Assembly: GCF_002160065.1 (NCBI RefSeq)
Contig: NZ_NFJW01000006.1
Coordinates: 79,446-143,445 of the forward strand
Length of the DNA: 64,000 nt
Origin: Collinsella sp. An2
GTDB lineage: Bacteria; Actinomycetota; Coriobacteriia; Coriobacteriales; Coriobacteriaceae
Direction: 5' to 3'
This document shows, one piece after another, positions 17,686 to 27,745 of this stretch (position 1 is its first letter; each line of letters opens with the position of its first letter). Both the position numbers and the translations under genes were made by a program. The notes beneath the pieces were generated by a model that was not told the origin of the DNA, did not search any database, and saw nothing but the letters and a program-made list of their open reading frames with translations.

Positions 17686-18807
17686 TCACACGCAGGCAGA
17701 GAGCTCGCTTCCCCGCCAGAACAGCCACGCCCCCACCGCGCATGCCGCGGCCGGAACGATGACCACGCCAAAGGTGCCTCCCCAAGACAACACATCAAGC
17801 AGCGCGGAAAGCGCATACGATGAGAGATTAATCGAAAGGTGAAGCAACATGTTGTAACGAAGCCTGCCGGTGCGCCAGGCGACCGTTGCGAATATGAGCC
17901 CGATCACAAACGCATAGGCGCCCTGAACGATGTTGCCATGAAGCCACGCGAAGGCGAGCGCCTGGACCGCCGCCGCAACTGCAAAGCGTTTCCACGGCAC
18001 CGGCGCCTCCGCGCACGGCTTCGGCGTGATAACCTCCGCCACCTGGCCCGCGTCCGCCGGCTTCGCGGTCTCTAGCACCACGGCCTCGGCGGACCCTGCA
18101 GCCCCAGCGGGTCCAACGGGCGTCGGCAGGCCGCCACAGGACGAAGTGCCGTCCGTCGAGAGCGACGCCGGGCAATCTTCCTGCGTAACTCCCACAGCCA
18201 CAGGAGGCTTCGGGCGGCACTCCGAACGACGCCAGCGCGCCCGCCACTCGGGGCACACGGCCCTCAGCGCAAACTCCAGCATGACGCCCCTGCACGTGAG
18301 CTCCTCCGTCAACGGGGCCCCAAGCGCCACCACGACGACCGAAAGCACATTGAATACATTGGTCCCCGACTCTTCCATAACACCGGCGTACTCCTCTATA
18401 GATGCCGGAAAGAAGATGGCGACCAGCGAGAGCATGAACGAAATAAGCACCTGCAGTCCCACGCCTAGCAGTACGATGCCACCCACGCGCCGGGCCGTTG
18501 CCGCATGCGTGTGGTCAAGCGGAACCATTCGCGACGCTAAAAACGAACGAGGGCGAAGCCAGCGCCACCAAAGCCCGAAGACCACAAGCGACACCAGCTG
18601 CATCGCAAGCGTGAGATACATATTCGCCGCGCCGCCGGCCTCCATGCCAAGCGCAGACGCGGTCGCCTCGCCCAGCAGCGAGCACAGCGAACCAACAAGG
18701 AGATAGGCGACGACCGACGAGGCGAGATAGACCGCAACGACGCCCGCACAGGCCGCAAGCCAGCCCGCGCCGCGCACCACGCGTCCCCACGCGTCGGCCC
18801 GAGTCAT
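17686..18807 (-). CDS. CPBP-family intramembrane metalloprotease (Abi/Rce1-like)
   Basis: This is a 373-residue polytopic membrane protein with the three CPBP motifs: EExxxR at Glu168-Glu169...Arg173, FxxxH at Phe286...His290, and HxxxN at His323...Asn327. Between motifs 1 and 2 is an unusual insertion (about residues 195-270), Ala/Pro/Thr-rich and presumably a flexible loop. The start has GGGGAGG seven bases upstream and overlaps the stop of the preceding RHH gene in an ATGA, implying coupled translation. CPBP proteases act in prenyl-protein processing (Rce1), bacteriocin self-immunity and abortive-infection proteins. No bacteriocin genes are nearby. Confidence 0.85.
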   Translation of the reverse strand: MTRADAWGRVVRGAGWLAACAGVVAVYLASSVVAYLLVGSLCSLLGEATASALGMEAGGAANMYLTLAMQLVSLVVFGLWWRWLRPRSFLASRMVPLDHTHAATARRVGGIVLLGVGLQVLISFMLSLVAIFFPASIEEYAGVMEESGTNVFNVLSVVVVALGAPLTEELTCRGVMLEFALRAVCPEWRARWRRSECRPKPPVAVGVTQEDCPASLSTDGTSSCGGLPTPVGPAGAAGSAEAVVLETAKPADAGQVAEVITPKPCAEAPVPWKRFAVAAAVQALAFAWLHGNIVQGAYAFVIGLIFATVAWRTGRLRYNMLLHLSINLSSYALSALLDVLSWGGTFGVVIVPAAACAVGAWLFWRGSELSACV

Positions 18808-19052
18808 GCCGCAGCCTCCCCCTCCGATGAGGACAGGGATGCGTCGCCAGCGGCGTCGATGCCGGACGAGGCCGGGCCAAAAGCGCCCGTAGGAGAAATG
18901 TCGAACGGAAAGGTGCCGCACCTGTTGAATGCGGCGATGAACATGCGAATGGCGTTTGAAGGGGTGGTCCCCACACGGCGAGTCGCCGCCGCGAAGGCCG
19001 CCTTTTCCTCGGGCAGGACCTTCGCGACGACTGGGGTCATGTGCTCCGTCAT
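18804..19052 (-). CDS. RelB/DinJ-type ribbon-helix-helix protein
   Basis: This 82-residue protein contains TPVVAKVLPEEKAAFAAATRRVGTTPSNAIRMFI and then GTFPFDI. This is the layout of DinJ/RelB antitoxins: a beta strand, helix, TPS turn, helix, and a PFD tail. Family members repress their own promoter as dimers and neutralise a YafQ/RelE toxin. Here no RelE-like toxin follows; instead the gene runs by a four-base ATGA overlap into a CPBP membrane protease. The C-terminal ~25 residues are Gly/Ser/Ala-rich. The start is supported by GAGG six bases upstream; the longer frame has no such support. Confidence 0.8.
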   Translation of the reverse strand: MTEHMTPVVAKVLPEEKAAFAAATRRVGTTPSNAIRMFIAAFNRCGTFPFDISPTGAFGPASSGIDAAGDASLSSSEGEAAA

Positions 19053-19480
19053 GGTGTCCTCACTGGAACGTTGGTGCTGCGTTTGCGACGGCGGTCCGAC
19101 GGGCGGGCGTGTTGCACTACCAGATCGATCGTGCCCACCCGCGGACAACCCCCGCGGCTTTGTGTGTATGACGACGGTATTACTTAGTATTCCTTCGTTA
19201 TACCCCGCGCACTACTGTACCGTATGGGCGCTGCGGTTTCAAGCGCGTTTCGGCGCTGTGAACAAATGGGGAACAGAAGCTGTCTTTATTCTTGAAACTG
19301 AATATTGATGCGTTGAAATGGCCAATTTCGTTGTGGAAATGAATAAAGGTCGCCGATTTATTGCAAATAATGAGAAACGTGAGATACTAACGGACATGTG
19401 TAAGGGCTCGGCGCCGACACGCGGGGCGCAGACGTCACCAGGGGGAGACGCCCAAGACGTCGCGCGGCAGCCACGCCGGA
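19053..19480. other. divergent intergenic region, promoter-bearing
   Basis: About 430 bases lie between the RHH gene and the ABC transporter genes. The part before the transporter is AT-rich, with a near-palindrome GAAATGGCCAATTTC around 19318-19332 and a possible promoter TTGCAA (19361) with TACTAA (19385). No gene is supported. Confidence 0.4.
19181..19202 (-). promoter_or_regulatory. candidate promoter/operator of the RHH-CPBP pair
   Basis: A short palindrome TACT-T-AGTA (19181-19189) lies next to a TATAAC -10-like element on the minus strand (plus 19197-19202). Short palindromes near the start site are typical of RHH autorepressor operators. The distance to the RHH start is about 130 bases and no clear -35 is seen, so this is tentative. 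Confidence 0.3.
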
Positions 19481-19502
19481 CATGCATGTGAAGGAGAGAA
19501 TC

Positions 19503-20348
19503 ATGAAAAAGCTCAACCTTAAGAAGTTCCTGCCCCAGGCAGGCGTCGCCACGGTGGCGCTTGCTGCGGCGCTCGGACTCGTCGCGTGCGGCGGCACCCC
19601 CGCCTCCACCGGCTCCAGCAACGGCTCCGCTCCCGCCGAGAGCGACAGCTCCTATGAGCTCGTGACGGACGGCACCATCACCTTCGCCACCTCGCCGGAC
19701 TATCCTCCGTTCGAGAACCTCGAGGACGGCAAGTACGTCGGCCTCGACATGGACCTTGGCCGCGCCATCGCCGAGGAGCTCGGCCTTGACTGCGAGTACA
19801 CCAACATCGACTTCGACGGCATCATCCCGGCCATCGTCGCCGGCGGCCAGGCCGACGCCGGCCTCTCCGGCATCTCCATCACGCCCGAGCGTGAGGAGCA
19901 GGTCGACTTCTCCGAGCCGTACTACGTCGACAACCAGGCCGTCGCCGTTATGAGCGACAACACCGCCCTCACCGAGGACAACGCCACCGACGCCCTCAAC
20001 CAGGCCGGCGTCAAGATCGCCGTTCAGTCCGGCTCCACCGGTGAGGCCTTCGCCGGCGAGAACTTCCCCAACGCCGAGCTCGTCTCCTTCGCCAACTTCA
20101 CCGACTGCTTCGCCGCGGTCCAGGCCGGCCAGGCCGACGCCGTGTGCGGCAACATCGCCGTGGTCAACCAGATGGTCGGCGGTGCCTATGCCAACGAGCA
20201 TGTGATCTACACCTCCGCGACGGGCGAGGAGTACGCCATCGCCGTCTCCAAAGACAACCCCGAGCTGCTCGCAGCCATTAACGACGCCATTGATAAGCTG
20301 AAGGAGGACGGCACGATCGACGAGCTCGTCGCCGCCAATATGGGCTAG
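19503..20348 (+). CDS. amino-acid ABC transporter substrate-binding lipoprotein
   Basis: This is a 281-residue extracellular solute-binding protein of family 3. The signal peptide ends in the lipobox LVAC with lipidated Cys29, followed by a Ser/Gly/Ala linker. The mature part begins ITFATSPDYPPFENLEDGKYVGLDMDL and continues with GGQADAGLSGISITPEREEQVDFSEPYY, typical of binding proteins for polar or acidic/basic amino acids. I chose Met8 of the frame (AAGGAGAG eight bases upstream, MKKL start). It is followed by permease and ATPase genes. The exact ligand cannot be told. Confidence 0.9.
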   Translation: MKKLNLKKFLPQAGVATVALAAALGLVACGGTPASTGSSNGSAPAESDSSYELVTDGTITFATSPDYPPFENLEDGKYVGLDMDLGRAIAEELGLDCEYTNIDFDGIIPAIVAGGQADAGLSGISITPEREEQVDFSEPYYVDNQAVAVMSDNTALTEDNATDALNQAGVKIAVQSGSTGEAFAGENFPNAELVSFANFTDCFAAVQAGQADAVCGNIAVVNQMVGGAYANEHVIYTSATGEEYAIAVSKDNPELLAAINDAIDKLKEDGTIDELVAANMG

Positions 20349-20465
20349 TCTCCGCTGAGAGCTACCCACAGCATGTTCCCGACGCGGCCCCTCCTCCCCA
20401 TGGCGAGAAGGGGCCGCACGTCGTGTCACATCACCCGCAAGGTTTCTTGTAAGCGAGGTCCAACC

Positions 20466-21791
20466 GTGAGTACCCTATCCAAACGTCTGCCGGCCGCAGC
20501 CCTGGTCCTGCTAGCATGCCTGGCAAGCTGCTGCATGTGGCTGGCCCTGCCGGCCCGCACGGCCGACGCCATGCAGATCGTGCGCTGCACCGGTCGTCCC
20601 AACTCCGACGACGACGCGACCACCATTCAAGGCGCCACGCAGTCACGCATCACCCTTGAGGCGACGGTCGACGAAGGCGAGGGGGTCGACCAGTTTGTGC
20701 TGCACATTCCGGACGGCACTACGTTTGAGACGGACGACCTCACCCTTACCCTCCTCACGGGCGACGACCTTATGACCCGCAACGACGTCTCCTACGACTT
20801 GTCGGTCGACGGACAGGACATCGTCCTCGACTTCGACGAGCCCCTCGTGCAGGCAGGACACCTCAACATCATCGTCTACGGCGTGTACTTCCCGCAGGAG
20901 GGCGGCGACATTCAGGTGGGGGCAAGCTATACCCTCACCGACGGGTCCAAGCACGACATCGCCAACATCCCCACCATTCCGGTCGTGGGCATCTCTGGCC
21001 CCGAGGCGCTTTCGCAGTGGCTTGAGCAGCAGGAATGGGTCCAGGCCTGGAACTCCAACACCTTCCTGCACCTGTTCTTTGACCCCACCATCTTGGTGAC
21101 GAGTTTCCCGGTGGTCCTCAACGGCTTCTTCATGTCGGTGGGCGTCGTCGCGGTCGCGTTCCCACTCGCCATTCCGTTCGCGCTCGTGCTTGCGCTCATG
21201 CGCCTCTCGAAGTTCTTCCTGTGGCGCGGCATTGCGGCCACCTACGTGAACCTCATGCGCGGCACGCCCCTCTTCCTGCAGATCTACGTCGCATTCTTCG
21301 GACTGCCACTCGCGGGCATCAACATCCCCAACTTCCCGCTGGGCGTCATCGTGCTCATGCTCAACTCCGCCGCCTACATGTGCGAGATCTTCCGCGCCGG
21401 CATCCAGTCCATCAACAAGGGGCAGACCGAGGCCGCGCGCTCGCTGGGCATGACCGGTTTCCAGACCATGCTGCACGTCATCTTCCCGCAGATGTTCCGC
21501 ATCGTGATCCCCAACCTCACGAACGAGTTCATCACCCTGTATAAGGATTCCTCGCTGCTCGCCGCCGTAGGCGTCATGGAGCTCGTCATGTACGCGCGCA
21601 CCATCGTCGCCTCGACCGGCTCGATTACGCCCTACATCGTGGCGGCCCTGTTCTACCTGGTCATCACGCTGCCGCTGTCGCGCATCACGCGCGTCCTGGA
21701 GGAGAGCGTCCGGGGTCATCGCAGCCGCAAACGCCATACCCACACGCCTGACGCCGAGAACGCAGGCACCGCAAAGGAGGTGGCCGCCTGA
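20466..21791 (+). CDS. amino-acid ABC transporter permease with N-terminal extracytoplasmic domain
   Basis: This 441-residue fusion begins with a signal sequence (hydrophobic residues about 9-30). Residues about 36-178 form a beta-rich, acidic exported domain I do not recognise; it is not a normal family-3 binding domain. The remainder is a HisM/GlnP-type permease with [21 protein letters not shown] and the EAA loop [21 protein letters not shown] near 322-342. The start is a GTG with GAGG seven bases upstream. Its stop overlaps the ATPase start (TGATG). GlnP-type fusions with binding domains exist in Firmicutes, but here a separate binding lipoprotein is also encoded. Confidence 0.88.
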   Translation: MSTLSKRLPAAALVLLACLASCCMWLALPARTADAMQIVRCTGRPNSDDDATTIQGATQSRITLEATVDEGEGVDQFVLHIPDGTTFETDDLTLTLLTGDDLMTRNDVSYDLSVDGQDIVLDFDEPLVQAGHLNIIVYGVYFPQEGGDIQVGASYTLTDGSKHDIANIPTIPVVGISGPEALSQWLEQQEWVQAWNSNTFLHLFFDPTILVTSFPVVLNGFFMSVGVVAVAFPLAIPFALVLALMRLSKFFLWRGIAATYVNLMRGTPLFLQIYVAFFGLPLAGINIPNFPLGVIVLMLNSAAYMCEIFRAGIQSINKGQTEAARSLGMTGFQTMLHVIFPQMFRIVIPNLTNEFITLYKDSSLLAAVGVMELVMYARTIVASTGSITPYIVAALFYLVITLPLSRITRVLEESVRGHRSRKRHTHTPDAENAGTAKEVAA

Positions 21792-22564
21792 TGGCCGCGA
21801 GCACGAATACAGCCGCTTCCCCGCAGGCTGACGAGCCGATCATTCGGATCTGCGATCTTCATAAGAGCTTCGGCGAGACGAAGGTGCTCAACGGCATCTC
21901 GCTCGATATCCACAAGGGCGAGGTCGTCGTGGTGCTGGGACCTTCGGGCTCCGGCAAGTCGACGTTCCTGCGCTGCCTGAACCGCCTCGAGCAGCCCACC
22001 TCGGGCCACATCTTCTTCGAGGGGCAGGACATCTGCGCCCCGAAGGCCGACGTGAACGACATCCGCAAGCGCATGGGCATGGTGTTCCAGCAGTTCAACC
22101 TGTTCCCCCACCTCGATGCCGTTCATAACGTCATGCTCGCCCAGGAAAAGGTGCTCCACCGCTCCCGCTCCGAGGCGAAAGAGGTCGCGCTCAAGGAGCT
22201 TGCCCGCGTTGGCCTGGCCGAGCGCTCCGACTACTACCCCGACGAGCTCTCCGGCGGCCAGCAGCAGCGCGTCGCCATTGCGCGCGCCCTTTCCATGGAG
22301 CCGCACGTGATGCTGTTTGACGAGGCGACGAGCGCACTCGACCCCGAACTTGTACGCGGCGTGCTCGACGTTATGCGCGAGCTTGCGACGGGCGGCATGA
22401 CCATGGTGGTCGTGACGCACGAGATGAGCTTCGCGCGCGATGTCGCCGACCGCGTGATCTTCATGGAAGGCGGCGTGATCGTGGAGGACGGCACGCCCGA
22501 GCAGGTCTTCGAGCATCCCAAGAGCGAACGCACCCGCGCCTTCATCGGCCAGGTGACGGGATAG
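21791..22564 (+). CDS. glnQ: polar amino-acid ABC transporter ATP-binding protein
   Basis: This is a 257-residue ATPase of the GlnQ/HisP group. Walker [10 protein letters not shown] is at 50-58, the Q-loop is [10 protein letters not shown], the signature is [15 protein letters not shown], Walker B is [12 protein letters not shown], and the switch His lies in [10 protein letters not shown]. It energises import through the preceding permease, whose stop codon it overlaps by one base. The first ~15 residues are a variable extension. The symbol reflects the subfamily, not proof of glutamine specificity. Confidence 0.92.
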   Translation: MAASTNTAASPQADEPIIRICDLHKSFGETKVLNGISLDIHKGEVVVVLGPSGSGKSTFLRCLNRLEQPTSGHIFFEGQDICAPKADVNDIRKRMGMVFQQFNLFPHLDAVHNVMLAQEKVLHRSRSEAKEVALKELARVGLAERSDYYPDELSGGQQQRVAIARALSMEPHVMLFDEATSALDPELVRGVLDVMRELATGGMTMVVVTHEMSFARDVADRVIFMEGGVIVEDGTPEQVFEHPKSERTRAFIGQVTG

Positions 22565-22616
22565 GCAGGACGGCACAACCGATACCGAGCCGTTAACGAT
22601 ACGACAGCAATACGCC

Positions 22617-22656
22617 GCGGGGCCCGTTCCACAGTGGAGCGGGCCCCGCAGCTTGT
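22617..22656 (+). terminator. terminator of the amino-acid transporter operon
   Basis: Stem GCGGGGCCCG with CGGGCCCCGC is extended by TCCA/TGGA around a CAG loop (22617-22649). A tail (AGCTTGTTTATT) moderately rich in T follows. It lies 52 bases past the ATPase stop. Confidence 0.8.
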
Positions 22657-22804
22657 TTATTGAGTTTCGAATGGGGCAGCCCTGCAGAGGAACATCACCT
22701 CACGCAGCGCCCGAGCGGTCGCTCCCGCCGCCGCCATCGCCGACGGGATGGATGCGGATGCGCCGGCTCCCCTGGGCGGCGAGACACGCACCCGCCATCG
22801 AATG
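22657..22804. other. short convergent intergenic region
   Basis: GC-rich sequence lies between the transporter terminator and the DEAD-box helicase stop codon. No terminator for the helicase and no gene was recognised. Confidence 0.4.
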
Positions 22805-24742
22805 CTAGCGTCCGCCGTGGTCTCCCGGGCGACGGCTGGAGCGGCGCGGAGAACTGCCGCTGCGGGCGCGGCCGCCTGCATACGACCCGCGATTGTCGCG
22901 ACCGCCGGCGCGTCCGCCACGCGAACCACGGCGCCCGCGCTCCTCGGGGTAGTCGCTATTGCGCCAGTCGTGCGCCGCAGCCTGTTCGCGACCGTGCGCA
23001 CCGCCACGACCGGAGCGACCGCGTCCATCGGAACGCCCGCTGCTCGAACTCCCCGAACGGCCGCCGCGACCCGCGCGCTCGGCGCCGCGAGCCTCACCTG
23101 AGGCACCCTCGTTGCGACGCTTGCCAGAACGGCGACGCTCGGTCGGAGCACCCTCGGCGCTGCGGTCAGTGCGACCAGTCCTCTTCTGCTGAGACATGCC
23201 GCCACGCTCGTCTGCAGAGGAGCGCGCGGAGACGTCCTTCCCCTCAGAGCCGCCAGATGCGGGCACGTCCTCACGCACGCGGACGCGCCCCGAACGCTTC
23301 GGGCGCGCGGCACGCGGCTCGCGCTCACCGCGCGAACGGTCGCCGCGCTTACGCTTAGACGTCGACTTCCCTCGCTTGGTCTTGCGCTTTGCAACCAAAC
23401 GCCCCGGCACGCGATCCGGATCGACCGCCGGCGGCTCCTCGCCCGCATCCAGGCCCTCGGCATCGTACAGGTCGGCAATCTTCTTCATAAGGCCTTCGAT
23501 GGCATAGAACTCAGATACGTCCTGAGTCGTCACGAACGTGAGCGCCCAGCCCAGCTCGCCGGCGCGGCCCGTGCGGCCGATGCGGTGGATGTAGTCAGTG
23601 GGCTCCACCGGTACGTCGAAATTCACCACGTAGCGAACGTCGCTGATGTCGATGCCGCGCGAGAGCACATCGGTCGCCACAAGCACGTCGGTCTCGCCCT
23701 TGCGGAACGCCTTGAGGGCACGCTCGCGCTGAGCCTGGCTGCGGTCGCCATGAATAGGCGCCGCCGAGATGCCGGCGCGGTTAAGGCGACGGCAGCAAGC
23801 GTCGGCACGGTGCTTGGTGCGCGTGAACACGATCACGCGCTGCGGCCCCTCCTTCTTGAGGACCTGGGCAAGCAGGGCGTTTTTGGCCTCGAGCGACACC
23901 GGCAGCACAAACTGATCGACGGTGTCGGCCGTGGCCGTCGCCGGGGCGATCTCGACGCGAACCGGATCGCGCACAAGATCGGTAATGGAGCCCACGGCCT
24001 TCTCGTCCAGCGTGGCGGAGAACAGCAGCGTCTGACGGTCCTCGCGGGTCTGGCTCACGATCTTGCGGACCTGAGGTAGAAAGCCCATGTCCAGCATGCG
24101 ATCGGCCTCGTCGAGCACGAGCACCGACACCTCGTCCAGGTGGCAGGCGCCCTGCTCGAGCAGGTCGACAAGACGTCCCGGCGTAGCCACCAGCACGTCG
24201 CAGCCGCGCTTGAGGGCGCCGCGCTGCGGGTTGTAGCTCAGACCGCCCACCACGGTCACCGCAATGTGACGGGTGCGGGCAGCGATCTTGGTACACACCT
24301 CATCGATCTGCTGCGCAAGCTCGCGCGTGGGGGTGATGATGAGCATGAGGGGTCCACGGCCGCGAGCGCGCTTGCGGTCACGACCGGGGCGCATGACATG
24401 GCCGAGGTTGTTGAGCGACGGCAGCAGGAAGGCCGCCGTCTTGCCTGTGCCGGTCTGCGCGGCCGCAAGCAAGTCGCGACCCTCGAGCACCGCCGGGATG
24501 GAGGCCGCCTGGACAGGGGTAGGCTCGCTGTAGCGCAGGTCGCGCACGGCCTGAAGGACCGCGTCGGACAGGCCGAGATCGGCGAAGCTGGGGACGGACG
24601 GCTCGGCAGCCCCGTCCTGGTCGGCATCGGCCTGAGAGGCCGGCGTGGCCACAGGCGCGGCGGCAGACGCCGTGCCCTCCACGTCGCTCGACAGGTTACC
24701 TGCCGCCGAGGCGGCGTCGAAGAACTCTTCGGTTGTAGACAT
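22805..24742 (-). CDS. DEAD-box ATP-dependent RNA helicase with basic RG-rich tail
   Basis: This SF2 RNA helicase of about 645 residues belongs to the RhlE/CsdA type. Motifs are in order: the Q-motif region FADLGLSDAVLQAV...PTPVQ, Walker A AQTGTGKT, PTRELAQQ, TPGRL, DEAD, SAT, and HRIGRTGR. The C-terminal ~200 residues are extremely basic, with RG/RS repeats, as in cold-shock and ribosome-assembly helicases where the tail binds RNA. The start is uncertain: ATG 24742 (MSTTEEFF) and ATG 24757 both lack a strong Shine-Dalgarno, and the longer frame to 24856 looks unlikely. It is divergent from the copper operon. Confidence 0.9.
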   Translation of the reverse strand: MSTTEEFFDAASAAGNLSSDVEGTASAAAPVATPASQADADQDGAAEPSVPSFADLGLSDAVLQAVRDLRYSEPTPVQAASIPAVLEGRDLLAAAQTGTGKTAAFLLPSLNNLGHVMRPGRDRKRARGRGPLMLIITPTRELAQQIDEVCTKIAARTRHIAVTVVGGLSYNPQRGALKRGCDVLVATPGRLVDLLEQGACHLDEVSVLVLDEADRMLDMGFLPQVRKIVSQTREDRQTLLFSATLDEKAVGSITDLVRDPVRVEIAPATATADTVDQFVLPVSLEAKNALLAQVLKKEGPQRVIVFTRTKHRADACCRRLNRAGISAAPIHGDRSQAQRERALKAFRKGETDVLVATDVLSRGIDISDVRYVVNFDVPVEPTDYIHRIGRTGRAGELGWALTFVTTQDVSEFYAIEGLMKKIADLYDAEGLDAGEEPPAVDPDRVPGRLVAKRKTKRGKSTSKRKRGDRSRGEREPRAARPKRSGRVRVREDVPASGGSEGKDVSARSSADERGGMSQQKRTGRTDRSAEGAPTERRRSGKRRNEGASGEARGAERAGRGGRSGSSSSGRSDGRGRSGRGGAHGREQAAAHDWRNSDYPEERGRRGSRGGRAGGRDNRGSYAGGRARSGSSPRRSSRRPGDHGGR

Positions 24743-25026
24743 AGAGTCGTATTCCATTCTGCACGCGCCAGGCGTGCGGGAAGCGCGGCGCGTGGCGCCG
24801 CCTGGTGAACGATTGCTGGACGGCATCGCGCGAAATGCCGAGCTTGTCGGCCACATGGCGCGCGGGAGCAGAAACCGCCGCAGGACAGTATAGCCGCCAT
24901 AGCCCTGACCCTATCACCAACTCCCCCGCCCGCACGCAAATCCCACGTCCTGCCAATCCCCCCCCCGGGAATTCCGTCCCAAAGCTGCCGCTGTGTTGAG
25001 ATTATCCGCCTGGCTTTCATCCCCAC

Positions 25027-25057
25027 TTGACACCCCCAGGGGGTGGGGGTGTAGGAT
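25027..25057 (+). promoter_or_regulatory. copA promoter with CsoR-type operator
   Basis: A consensus -35 TTGACA (25027-25032) and a -10-like TAGGAT (25052-25057) are separated by 19 bases. The spacer is almost filled by a G/C-tract palindrome, CACCCCC-AG-GGGGTGGGGGTG, the hallmark of CsoR operators. The csoR gene is third in the operon, so copper-relieved autorepression is the likely control. Confidence 0.75.
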
Positions 25058-25135
25058 GGCCTCGAACCACAGAGACGTCCAGGCGACAGACCAACAATCC
25101 TCGCTCAGGGGCGCCACCGATACGAAAGGACCGAC

Positions 25136-27493
25136 ATGGCTCACGAAACATTTGACGTGGGCGGCATGACCTGCGCGGCATGCCAGGCCCACGTGGAAAA
25201 GGCAGTCTGCAAGCTGTCCGGCGTGAACAACGTCGCCGTCAACCTGCTTTCCGGCTCCATGGCCGTCGACTTCGACGAGTCCCAGCTCTCAGACGACGAC
25301 ATCTGCTCGGCGGTCGACCGCGCCGGCTATTCAGCCGCACCCACCGCAGGAGCCGGAAGCGCAAGTACCGCGCAAGGCGGCGCCACACAGAGCGTCTCCA
25401 AGATGGAGTCGCCCACCAAGAAGCTCGAAGCCGCTGCGCATTCCATGAGGACGCGCCTCATCACCTCGATCGTGTTCTGGGTGCCCCTCTTCTACATTGG
25501 CATGGGACACATGCTGGGCTGGCCGCTGCCGAGCATCTTCACCGACGGCGTGCACTCCATGACGTTGGCGCTCACGGAGCTCATGTTGTTGCTCCCCATC
25601 ATGTATATGAACCGCTCGTACTTCATCAACGGCTTCAAGTCGCTCTTCCACGGTGCGCCCACCATGGATGCCCTGATTGCCATCGGAGCCACGGCGAGCG
25701 TCGCCTGGTCGGTGTACGCCATGTTCCTCATGGCAAACGCGCTTGCCGGAGGCACACCCGAGGCAGTCCACGAGGCTCACATGATCGGCATGGACAACCT
25801 GTATTTCGAGAGCGCCGGCACGATTCTTTCGCTCGTGACGGTGGGCAAATACCTCGAGACGCGCAGCAAGTCCAAGACGGGCGGCGCAATCGAGAAGCTG
25901 ATCGACCTGGCGCCCAAGACGGCGACCATCGTGGATGAAAACGGCACCGAGACCGTAGTGGACGCCGACGCCATCGAGCTTGGGCAGACGGTGCTCGTGC
26001 GCCCCGGCGAATCGATCCCCGTTGACGGCGTGGTCCTTGAAGGAACGTCCGCCGTGGACGAGAGCGCACTCACCGGCGAGTCCATCCCGGTCGAAAAGGG
26101 CCCGGGCGACACCGTGAACGCGGCGACGATCAACCGCACCGGCGCTTTCACCTTCCGCGCAACGCGCGTGGGCGCCGACACGAACCTTGCAAAGATCATT
26201 CAGCTCGTCGAAGACGCCAACGCCACCAAGGCGCCCATCGCCCGCCTTGCCGACAAGGTGGCCGGAGTCTTCGTGCCGGCGGTGCTGGGAATCGCAGCCA
26301 TCGCCTTCGTGGTGTGGATGATCGTCACGGGAGACGTGAACCATGCTCTTACCGCCGCCGTGGCCGTCGTGGTCATCAGCTGCCCGTGTGCCCTGGGGCT
26401 CGCCACGCCCGTCGCCATCATGGTGGGCACCGGCAAGGGCGCCGAGATGGGCGTGCTCTTCAAGAGCGCCGAAGCGCTTGAGACCCTGCACAAGGTAGGC
26501 ACCGTCGTGCTGGACAAGACGGGCACGGTCACCGAAGGCAAGCCCGCTGTGACCGACATCCTGCCGGCAGTCGGCGAGGACGGACGCCCCGTGATGAGCG
26601 AGAAGGCCCTTATGAAGCTTGCCGCTGCGCTTGAGCGCAAAAGCGAGCATCCGCTTGCCGAGGCCATCATGGCACGCGCCGACGAGATGGGTATTGTGGG
26701 GCGCGTTGTGGATGACTTCCAGGCCGTGCCCGGACGTGGCGTGACCGCCCGCGAGGGTGCGAACACGATCGCCGCGGGCAACGCCAAGCTCATGGCGGAG
26801 CTCGGCATCGACGTTCCCGCCGACGAGCTTGAAACCTTCGCCCGCGACGGCAAGACGCCGCTCTTCTTTGCTCGCAACGGACGCCTCGCCGGAACCATCG
26901 CCGTGGCAGACGAGGTGAAGCCCACGAGCGCCGCGGCGATTCGAGCGCTTGGCGAGCTGGGCGTGAAGACGGTCATGCTCACCGGCGACAACCGCCTGAC
27001 CGCCGAGGCCATCGCCCGACGCGTCGGCGTGACCCAGGTGATCGCCGACGTCATGCCGGCGGACAAGGAGCGCCATGTGCGCGAGCTGCAGGACGCCGGT
27101 GCGACCGTGGCCATGGTTGGTGACGGCATCAACGACTCGCCGGCGCTCGCCCGTGCCGACGTGGGCCTCGCCATTGGCACCGGCGCCGATATCGCCAAGG
27201 AAGGCGCCGATGTCGTGCTCATGCGCAGCGACCTTCTGGACGTGGCGCGCGCCATCGAGCTGTCGCGCGGGGTCATTCGCAACATCAAGGAAGACCTCTT
27301 CTGGGCGCTCTTCTACAACGCCTGCGGTATCCCACTTGCGGCGGGGGTATTCTATCCCCTGCTTGGCTGGCAGCTATCGCCGATGTTCGGCGCGGCAGCC
27401 ATGAGCCTGTCGAGCGTCTGCGTGGTCACGAACGCTTTGCGCCTGCGCGGATTCCGTCCCAAGGTTTCCGACCGCATTGCTGCGGAGGAATAG
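25136..27493 (+). CDS. copA: copper-exporting P1B-type ATPase
   Basis: This 785-residue heavy-metal ATPase pumps Cu(I) out of the cytoplasm. It has one N-terminal HMA domain with the GGMTCAAC motif (Cys13, Cys16), a short linker, and membrane segments. The ion-translocating Cys416-Pro-Cys418 is in [11 protein letters not shown], the phosphorylated Asp460 in DKTGT, and the TGES loop appears as LTGESIPV. The SEHPLAEAI motif of the nucleotide domain and the [13 protein letters not shown] hinge are also present. It is first in the copA-copZ-csoR operon under a CsoR-box promoter. Confidence 0.94.
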   Translation: MAHETFDVGGMTCAACQAHVEKAVCKLSGVNNVAVNLLSGSMAVDFDESQLSDDDICSAVDRAGYSAAPTAGAGSASTAQGGATQSVSKMESPTKKLEAAAHSMRTRLITSIVFWVPLFYIGMGHMLGWPLPSIFTDGVHSMTLALTELMLLLPIMYMNRSYFINGFKSLFHGAPTMDALIAIGATASVAWSVYAMFLMANALAGGTPEAVHEAHMIGMDNLYFESAGTILSLVTVGKYLETRSKSKTGGAIEKLIDLAPKTATIVDENGTETVVDADAIELGQTVLVRPGESIPVDGVVLEGTSAVDESALTGESIPVEKGPGDTVNAATINRTGAFTFRATRVGADTNLAKIIQLVEDANATKAPIARLADKVAGVFVPAVLGIAAIAFVVWMIVTGDVNHALTAAVAVVVISCPCALGLATPVAIMVGTGKGAEMGVLFKSAEALETLHKVGTVVLDKTGTVTEGKPAVTDILPAVGEDGRPVMSEKALMKLAAALERKSEHPLAEAIMARADEMGIVGRVVDDFQAVPGRGVTAREGANTIAAGNAKLMAELGIDVPADELETFARDGKTPLFFARNGRLAGTIAVADEVKPTSAAAIRALGELGVKTVMLTGDNRLTAEAIARRVGVTQVIADVMPADKERHVRELQDAGATVAMVGDGINDSPALARADVGLAIGTGADIAKEGADVVLMRSDLLDVARAIELSRGVIRNIKEDLFWALFYNACGIPLAAGVFYPLLGWQLSPMFGAAAMSLSSVCVVTNALRLRGFRPKVSDRIAAEE

Positions 27494-27524
27494 ATAAGAC
27501 CGACCGATAGAAAAGGAGATCATC

Positions 27525-27743
27525 ATGCACTACACCATCAAGACCGAAGGCCTGCACTGCGGACACTGCGACGCTTCCGTCGAGTCCGAGCTCATGAAGG
27601 TCGCTGGCGTCACTGACGCCGACGCCAACCACGAGACCAACACCGTTGAGGTCGACTGCGACGGCGAGGTCGCGCCGGAGGCGCTCAAGGCTGCCGTGGC
27701 CGCCGCGGGCGACTTCAAGGCCCTCTCCGTTGCCGCTGCCTAG
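27525..27743 (+). CDS. copZ: copper chaperone, HMA domain protein
   Basis: This 72-residue single HMA domain protein has the metal-binding pair in LHCGHC followed by DASVESELMKV. The fold pattern matches CopZ, which carries Cu(I) to CopA. An AAAAGGAG Shine-Dalgarno precedes it. It lies 31 bases after copA and two bases before csoR. The extra glycine/histidine within CGHC is common in CopZ-like proteins. Confidence 0.88.
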   Translation: MHYTIKTEGLHCGHCDASVESELMKVAGVTDADANHETNTVEVDCDGEVAPEALKAAVAAAGDFKALSVAAA

Positions 27744-27745
27744 TC

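Noticed and set aside
17552..19424. 15-base identical segment CGGCGCCGACACGCG at two sites as a repeat element
   Set aside because: Too short and GC-rich to distinguish from chance in this genome.
25331..27076. 581-codon minus-strand frame opposite copA
   Set aside because: A shadow frame caused by codon bias; His/Gly/Arg-rich with no domain.
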